A stretch of DNA of 64,000 nucleotides from positions 5,586,001-5,650,000 of the forward strand of contig NZ_CP074380.1 of the NCBI RefSeq assembly GCF_022695595.1, given 5' to 3'. Below, piece by piece: positions 58,738 to 64,000 of the stretch. The translations under genes and the position numbers were made by a program. This stretch comes from Streptomyces sp. MST-110588 (lineage in GTDB: Bacteria > Actinomycetota > Actinomycetes > Streptomycetales > Streptomycetaceae). Below the pieces are notes generated by a model. The model was not told where the DNA came from, searched no databases, and was given only the letters and a program-made list of their open reading frames with translations. The first letter of the stretch is position 1. Every line of letters begins with the position of its first letter.

Positions 58738-60201
58738 TCAGCGCACGGTGCGGGGCAGCCGCAGGCCCAGTGCCGTGGTCACCGCCACCACCGCGAACTG
58801 CGTCAGCACGGCGATGAGCAGCGCGTCCCGCATGCCCAGCGACGGCAGCAGCGACAGGAAGAGCGTGCCGAGGGTGGCCACGCCCAGCGCCATGCCCGAC
58901 TGCTGGGTGGTGACCATGACGCCGCCGCCCACCCCGGCCTGGGCGGCCGGCAGCTCACTGAGCACGACGCGCAGCAGTACGGGCAGCAGCAGGCCCTGGC
59001 CCATGCCGAGCACCGCCATGCTGGGCGCCAGCCCCGCCACCGAGATGTCCGGCCAGCCCGCGCGGACGGTCAGCGCCAGGGCGAGGAGGCCGGTGGCCTG
59101 GATCAGCGAGCCGGTGATCACCACCCGCCGTCCGAAGCGGGCGACCAGCCGCGGACCGGCCAGCGAGGCGGCGAAGAACGCCACACACAGCGGCGCCAGC
59201 GCCACACCCGCCGCCATCGGCCCGTACCGCAGCCCGTCCTGAAGGGCGATGGCCACCACGAACATGAAGCCGCCGAAGCCCAGCGTGAACGGAAGGATCA
59301 TGGTCAGCCCGCTGCGTACGGACGCGATGCGCAGCAGCGACGGCGGCACCAGCGGGGTACCGCCGCGCCGTTCCGCGCGCCGCTCCACCACCAGGAACGC
59401 CACCGCCGTGAACGGGAAGACGGCGAGCATCACCCAGGACCACAGCGGCCAGCCCGCGGCCCGGCCCTCCGTCAGCGGCAGCAGCAGGGTGATCAGGGTG
59501 ACCGCCAGCAGCACGGTGCCGGGGCCGTCCACCCGCGCCGGCTGCGGCGAGCGGGTCTCGGGGACCGTACGCAGCGCCAGCAGCAGTGCGACCACGGCGA
59601 CCGGCACGTTCACCAGGAACACCGAGCGCCAGCCCGAGCCGGCCAGGTCGGCGGCGACCAGCGCCCCGCCGAGCACCTGACCCACGGCGCTGGCGACCCC
59701 GGCCGTGCCGCCGTACAGGCTCACCGCCTTGGCCCGGCGCTGTCCGCTGGTGGCCGCCTGGATCGTGGCCAGCACCTGTGGCAGCAGCAGCGCCGCGGCG
59801 GCGCCCTGCCCGGCCCGGGCCGCCACCAGCGTCCAGGGGCCGGGCGCCACACCGCAGGCCAGCGAGGTGACACCGAAGGCGGCCAGGCCCCACAGGAACA
59901 GGCGGCGCCGGCCGACCATGTCACCGAGCCGCCCGCCCAGGACCAGCAGCACCGCGAACGCCACGCCGTAACCCGCCACCACCATCTCCAGCAGGGCGGG
60001 CCCCGCGTGCAGATCGCGGTCGATGGTGGGCAGTGCGACATTGACGATGAAGAAGTCGACCATCGGGAGCGCGGCGCCCAGCAGGACGGTGCCCAGCCCC
60101 AGCGGCGTCAGCCGGGGCGGCGCGGGCGTGGGGGCGGTGGTCCGAGGGGGAGAAGCGGTTGCCGGTACAGGGACGGTGGTTCGTACTCGCGTGTCACTCA
60201 C
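58738..60201 (-). CDS. MFS drug-efflux transporter, DHA2 family
   Basis: 487 aa, ~14 membrane helices. LGGRLGDMVGRRRLF is motif A and GVASAVGQVLGGALV motif-C-like. GTG 60201 gives a short Thr/Pro-rich N-terminus. Divergent from an XRE/MmyB regulator (60303), repeating the layout at 28.3-31 kb. Substrate unknown. Confidence 0.9.
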   Translation of the reverse strand: MSDTRVRTTVPVPATASPPRTTAPTPAPPRLTPLGLGTVLLGAALPMVDFFIVNVALPTIDRDLHAGPALLEMVVAGYGVAFAVLLVLGGRLGDMVGRRRLFLWGLAAFGVTSLACGVAPGPWTLVAARAGQGAAAALLLPQVLATIQAATSGQRRAKAVSLYGGTAGVASAVGQVLGGALVAADLAGSGWRSVFLVNVPVAVVALLLALRTVPETRSPQPARVDGPGTVLLAVTLITLLLPLTEGRAAGWPLWSWVMLAVFPFTAVAFLVVERRAERRGGTPLVPPSLLRIASVRSGLTMILPFTLGFGGFMFVVAIALQDGLRYGPMAAGVALAPLCVAFFAASLAGPRLVARFGRRVVITGSLIQATGLLALALTVRAGWPDISVAGLAPSMAVLGMGQGLLLPVLLRVVLSELPAAQAGVGGGVMVTTQQSGMALGVATLGTLFLSLLPSLGMRDALLIAVLTQFAVVAVTTALGLRLPRTVR

Positions 60202-60230
60202 GAGAACGACGATCGCCGTCCGCTCAAAGT

Positions 60231-60258
60231 GGTACCAGAGTCTTCTTATCCTGGTACC
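60231..60258. promoter_or_regulatory. inverted repeat between MFS and XRE genes
   Basis: GGTACCAG (60231-60238) and CTGGTACC (60251-60258) with a 12-base spacer. A TATCCT -10-like box (60247-60252) for the regulator lies inside. Likely operator for the divergent pair. Confidence 0.65.
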
Positions 60259-60302
60259 GGCGCTACCTGGCAACAGGCTGGGCGTTCGGGCACTCTGGGA
60301 TC

Positions 60303-61280
60303 ATGACGACGACCGCGACGGAGGCACGCAGCACACCGAGGACCGATCCGCGCTTCGGTGCGCAGGTGGCACAGCGGGCAGTACAGCAGGCGGTACAGCA
60401 GGAGGCACCGCAGGCAGGGTCACCGGCCGGGCCGCGGTCCGACGCCCGGACCCGGCGGCAGGAACTCGCCGCGTTCCTGCGCAGCCGCCGGGAGCGGATC
60501 ACACCGGAACAGGTCGGTCTGCCACGCGGGACGCGGCGGCGGACCCCCGGACTGCGGCGCGAAGAGGTCGCCCATCTCTCCGCGGTCGGTGTCACCTGGT
60601 ACACGTGGCTGGAGCAGGCCCGCGACATCCATGTCTCCGCGCAGGTGCTGGACGCGGTGGCGGGCGCGCTGCTGCTGGACCGGGCCGAGCGCAGCCATCT
60701 GTTCGCGCTGGCCGGGGAGGTGGACCCGGCGCTGCCCGGCAAGGAGTGCACGGGGCCGCCGGAGGCGCTGCGGCTGATGATGGCGCAACTGGAGCCGTAT
60801 CCGGCCGTCGTCCAGAACAGCCGGTTCGACATCGTCGCCTACAACCGTCCGTACGGGCGGCTGCTGTGCGACCTGGACGCGGTGCCCGAAGAGGACCGCA
60901 ACTGCATGTGGCTGGCGTTCACCCATCCCCAGTGGCGGGCCGCTCTGGTGGACTACGACGAGACGGTCCGTACGATGGCCGCCAAGTTCCGGGCCGGGAT
61001 GGCCGGGCATGTCGCGGAGCCCGCGTGGCGGTGCCTGGTCGACCGGCTGACGGCGGCCTCCCCGGAGTTCCGCGAGATCTGGGCGCGGCATGAAGTCCTG
61101 CGGCCGGAGTACCAGGCCAGGACCTTCCGGCAGGCGCGGGTGGGCATCGTACGGCTGACCGCGACCGTACTGTGGACGGGCCGTGGCGCCGGCTCGAAAA
61201 TGATCGCCTACACGCCCGCGGACGACGAGACGCGTGAACGGCTGGAGCGGCTTCAGGAACTGGTGCTCGCGGAGGACTGA
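60303..61280 (+). CDS. XRE-family regulator with MmyB-like domain (second copy)
   Basis: 325 aa. After a Gln/Ala-rich stretch (AVQQAVQQ), the HTH contains RRRTPGLRREEVAHLSAVGVTWYTWLEQAR. The MmyB-like domain starts near PYPAVVQNSRFDIVAYNRPYG. Paralogue of the regulator at 29947-30957. ATG 60303 has CACTCT six bases upstream. Its 3' end overlaps the convergent MFS gene by 28 bp. Confidence 0.9.
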   Translation: MTTTATEARSTPRTDPRFGAQVAQRAVQQAVQQEAPQAGSPAGPRSDARTRRQELAAFLRSRRERITPEQVGLPRGTRRRTPGLRREEVAHLSAVGVTWYTWLEQARDIHVSAQVLDAVAGALLLDRAERSHLFALAGEVDPALPGKECTGPPEALRLMMAQLEPYPAVVQNSRFDIVAYNRPYGRLLCDLDAVPEEDRNCMWLAFTHPQWRAALVDYDETVRTMAAKFRAGMAGHVAEPAWRCLVDRLTAASPEFREIWARHEVLRPEYQARTFRQARVGIVRLTATVLWTGRGAGSKMIAYTPADDETRERLERLQELVLAED

Positions 61281-62770
61281 CCCGGCTCCCGGCCGGGCGG
61301 ATCCGGGTCCGCTGCGGGCCCGGGCGCGTTCCGGCCGGGTACGGGCTGCCCGGGCGGCTGCTCCCAGCGCGCCGCCGCACGCAGCGCGCCGGCCTGCGCC
61401 CGGTGGCCGGTGGTCAGCGCCCCCAGCAGCAGCACGGCCGCGCCGCAACCGGTGATGATCCACCAGGCGGACCGGCTCGCGCCGGCGAAGCCGGAGGTGC
61501 CGGCCGCGTGCACCCCGCCCGCCAGGACCGCGCCGATCACCGCGACACCCAGCGACTGCCCTACCTGCCGGCTGGTGGAGGCCACCGCCGCGGCGACCCC
61601 GGCCTGCGCCCGTGGCATCCCGGAGACGGCGGTGTTGGTGATGGGCGCGTTGACCAGCCCGAAGCCGATGCCGAACAGGACGTACCCGGTGAACAGCAGC
61701 GGGGTGCTCCCCTGGGCGTCCAGAGCCGCGAACAGCAGCCCGCTCGCGCTCATCGCCGTCCCGGCCGCGAGCAGCGGCAGCCGGGGCCCGCGGGCGCCGA
61801 CCACCCGTCCGGACAGCGGCGCGCAGACCAGCGTCATCGACGCCATCGGCAGCATGTGCAGCCCGGCGTCCAGCGCGCTCATGCCGCGTACGTTCTGGAG
61901 GTAGAGGGTGTTGACGAAGAGGAAGCCGCCGAGCGCGGCGAAGGCGCACACCGCCACGACGGTGGCCCCGCTGAACGGCACACTGCGGAAGAACCGCAAC
62001 TCGATCAGCGGCTCGGCGCGCCGGCGCTCGTAGGACAGCAGCGCGGCCAGGGCGGCGACGGCGACCGCGGCGCAGGAGAGGATCAGCGGCGAGGTCCAGC
62101 CGGCCTCCGGTGCCTCGATGATCGCGTACGTCACCGAGCCCAGGAGCACGATCACCAGCACCTGGCCGAGGGGATCCAGGCGGCGCGGACGGGGGGCGCG
62201 TGACTCGGGTACGTACCGGAGGGTGAGGAAGAGCGCCAGCGCTCCGATGGGGACGTTGATCCAGAAGATCGAACGCCAGCCGACGGACTCCACCAGCAGC
62301 CCGCCCACGATCGGCCCGGCCGCCATGCTGATGCCCACGACACCGCCCCACACCCCAATCGCGCGGGCCCGTTCGCGCGGCTCGGTGAAGGTGTTGGTGA
62401 TGATCGACATGGCGACGGGGTTGAGCATCGAGCCGCCGACGGCCTGCACCATACGGAAGACGACCAGCCACCCCAGCGTGGGCGCCAGGCCGCACAGCAG
62501 GGAGCCGAGCGAGAAGACCGTCAGCCCGGCCATGAAGACGCGGCGGCGCCCGAGCCGGTCGGCGGTGGAGCCGGCCAGCATCAGGAGCGAGGCCAGGACC
62601 AGGGTGTAGGCGTCGATCGTCCACTGCATGCCGGAGACGGAGGCACCCAGCTCCTTCTGCATGGAGGGCAGCGCGACGTTCAGGACGGTGTTGTCGAGGC
62701 TGACGATCAGCAGGCTCAGACAGCAGATCATCAGGACGAGCAGACGCCGCCGGTGGCTGGGCTCGGACAT
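61253..62770 (-). CDS. MFS multidrug exporter, EmrB/QacA (DHA2) family
   Basis: 505 aa, ~14 helices. N-terminal SLDNTVLNVALPSMQKELGAS and GSTADRLGRRRVF (motif A), and GISMAAGPIVGGLLVE (motif C) are clear. A Pro-rich tail follows the last helix. ATG 62770 is preceded by TAGCGT and a six-base gap, a leaderless-type promoter. Convergent with the XRE gene; third drug-exporter-type MFS gene of the window. Confidence 0.92.
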   Translation of the reverse strand: MSEPSHRRRLLVLMICCLSLLIVSLDNTVLNVALPSMQKELGASVSGMQWTIDAYTLVLASLLMLAGSTADRLGRRRVFMAGLTVFSLGSLLCGLAPTLGWLVVFRMVQAVGGSMLNPVAMSIITNTFTEPRERARAIGVWGGVVGISMAAGPIVGGLLVESVGWRSIFWINVPIGALALFLTLRYVPESRAPRPRRLDPLGQVLVIVLLGSVTYAIIEAPEAGWTSPLILSCAAVAVAALAALLSYERRRAEPLIELRFFRSVPFSGATVVAVCAFAALGGFLFVNTLYLQNVRGMSALDAGLHMLPMASMTLVCAPLSGRVVGARGPRLPLLAAGTAMSASGLLFAALDAQGSTPLLFTGYVLFGIGFGLVNAPITNTAVSGMPRAQAGVAAAVASTSRQVGQSLGVAVIGAVLAGGVHAAGTSGFAGASRSAWWIITGCGAAVLLLGALTTGHRAQAGALRAAARWEQPPGQPVPGRNAPGPAADPDPPGREPGQSSASTSS

Positions 62771-63001
62771 ACTTGAACGCTACAACGAGTTTGCGCCCGG
62801 GGGCACAAGGTGTGCCGCGGAGTGCGGGACAATGGGAGGTCGTTCCTGCCCGTGGGCCCGTGACGGGGCCCTCAGCCCGGGGCGGGGCGCCCATGAGCCC
62901 GCGAAGCCCGCGAGCTCGTGAACCCGCGGGCCCGCAAAGCGCGCGGGCCCGCGACGAGGCGCCCGACGTCCCGACGAACCGCCGAAGGAAAACCGCTCCC
63001 C
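62771..63001 (+). promoter_or_regulatory. dusB leader region
   Basis: GACAAT at 62828-62833 is a likely -10. The transcript would then carry a ~165-base leader rich in CCCGCG repeats, unlike the leaderless genes with the same box. No leader gene recognised. Confidence 0.35.
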
Positions 63002-64000
63002 ATGACTTTGCTGAAGATCGGCCCGCACGCGGTGCAGCCGCCGGTGGTGCTCGCACCGATGGCCGGGATCACCAACGCCCCCTTCCGGACGCTGTGCCGG
63101 GAGTTTTCCGGCGGCAAGGGGCTGTTCGTCAGCGAGATGATCACCACCCGGGCGCTGGTCGAGCGCAACGAGAAGACCATGCAGCTCATCCACTTCGACG
63201 AGACCGAGAAACCGCGCTCGATCCAGCTCTACGGCGTGGACCCGGACACCGTCGGCAAGGCGGTCCGCATGATCGCCGAGGAGGACCTCGCCGACCACAT
63301 CGACCTGAACTTCGGCTGCCCGGTCCCCAAGGTCACCCGTCGCGGCGGCGGCTCGGCGCTCCCGTACAAGCGGCACCTGCTGCGCGCGATCCTGCGCGAG
63401 GCCGTGGCCAACGCCGGTGACCTGCCGGTGACCATGAAGATGCGCAAGGGCATCGACGACGATCACATCACCTACCTGGACGCGGGCCGGATCGCGGTGG
63501 AGGAGGGCGTCACGGCGATCGCGCTGCACGGGCGGACGGCGGCGCAGCACTACGGCGGTACGGCCGACTGGGAGGCCATCGCCCGCCTCAAGGAGCACGT
63601 CCCGGAGATCCCGGTGCTGGGCAACGGCGACATCTGGTCCGCGCACGACGCGGTGCGGATGATGCGCGAGACCGGCTGCGACGGGGTGGTCGTGGGGCGC
63701 GGCTGCCTGGGGCGGCCGTGGCTCTTCGGGGACCTGGTGGCGGCGTTCGAGAGCGGTGGTACGGGAGCCACCGGCGCCGACGACAGCCCGGCCCGGGCGG
63801 AGGACGGCTCGGTTCCGGCGGAGGACGGCTTCGCGCGGCCGACGCTCAAGGAGGTCGCACGGGTGATGCGGCGGCACGCCCAGCTCCTGGGCGAGTGGCT
63901 GGGGGACGAGGCGCGGGGCGTCATCGACTTCCGTAAGCACGTCGCCTGGTACACCAAGGGCTTCTCCATCGGCTCCGAACTCCGTAAGAAGCTGGCGATC
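63002..64000 (+). CDS. dusB: tRNA dihydrouridine synthase, cut by window end
   Basis: 333 residues visible of an FMN-dependent enzyme reducing uridine in tRNA D-loops. N-terminal VVLAPMAGITNAPFRTLCRE, catalytic C106 in LNFGCPVPKV, TMKMRKG, ALHGRTAAQHYGG, VLGNGDIW and VGRGCLGRPWLF are all typical. A ~35-residue Asp/Glu/Ala-rich insertion around 255-280 is unusual. ATG 63002. The C-terminus is beyond the window. Confidence 0.95.
   Translation, partial: MTLLKIGPHAVQPPVVLAPMAGITNAPFRTLCREFSGGKGLFVSEMITTRALVERNEKTMQLIHFDETEKPRSIQLYGVDPDTVGKAVRMIAEEDLADHIDLNFGCPVPKVTRRGGGSALPYKRHLLRAILREAVANAGDLPVTMKMRKGIDDDHITYLDAGRIAVEEGVTAIALHGRTAAQHYGGTADWEAIARLKEHVPEIPVLGNGDIWSAHDAVRMMRETGCDGVVVGRGCLGRPWLFGDLVAAFESGGTGATGADDSPARAEDGSVPAEDGFARPTLKEVARVMRRHAQLLGEWLGDEARGVIDFRKHVAWYTKGFSIGSELRKKLAI

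Overview
The window is a stretch of a high-GC actinobacterial chromosome, almost certainly Streptomyces. The evidence is the very high GC content, an S-(hydroxymethyl)mycothiol dehydrogenase, an hrcA-dnaJ operon behind a CIRCE element, the Zur/znuACB/glyS cluster, a protealysin-type M4 peptidase with its emfourin partner next to leuA, and many regulators typical of the genus. I see no rRNA, tRNA or CRISPR array.

Layout. 1-6.7 kb: a very large hybrid sensor kinase (HAMP repeats, GAF, HisKA, HATPase, receiver; cut by the window edge) divergent from a SpoIIE-type phosphatase with an RsbW-like ATPase domain. 6.8-18.2 kb: housekeeping block with hemW, an Uma2 protein, a DUF3097 protein, an MBL hydrolase, hrcA-dnaJ, a nitronate monooxygenase, rsmE, an OsmC protein, a lipoprotein, a HIT protein and RNase Z. 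18.2-24 kb: a frameshifted HAD phosphatase, the mycothiol-dependent formaldehyde dehydrogenase/MBL pair, a small MITE-like element, and a divergent GH4 glycosidase / PfkB kinase pair. 24.1-33.5 kb: phoH-ybeY-hemolysin-like-era core, interrupted by an MFS/XRE pair. 33.5-40.4 kb: accessory DNA with a decayed transposase, an HTH regulator plus alpha/beta hydrolase, an MFS/GH1 beta-glucosidase operon, and the M4 protease/emfourin pair. 40.5-53.8 kb: leuA with leader-peptide attenuator, a TerB-like protein, recO, uppS, a MacB-like ABC exporter, zur, znuBCA and glyS. 53.8-62.8 kb: accessory regulators and transporters (membrane protein, NarL-type two-component pair, TetR, aldo/keto reductase, MFS/XRE pair, another MFS). 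The window ends inside dusB.

The most striking object is a 360-residue intein inside PhoH. It starts with Ala rather than Cys/Ser, and it carries the Trp/Cys/Thr residues expected of a class 3 intein together with two LAGLIDADG endonuclease motifs. Other points of interest are a ~161-bp inverted-repeat element flanked by CTAG, a 104-bp tandem repeat that copies the 3' end of dnaJ, many probable leaderless promoters, and four genes (HAD phosphatase, leuA, ABC permease, zur) each broken by one missing base beside a C/G run. The recurrence of that last pattern suggests sequencing error more than real gene decay.

How the genes work together: heat-shock control (HrcA at CIRCE controls hrcA-dnaJ), zinc homeostasis (Zur boxes over the znuA promoter, the znuACB transporter, and zur itself), leucine control by attenuation, formaldehyde detoxification through mycothiol, beta-glucoside use (GH1/MFS and probably GH4/PfkB), and rRNA or ribosome maturation (rsmE, ybeY, era).
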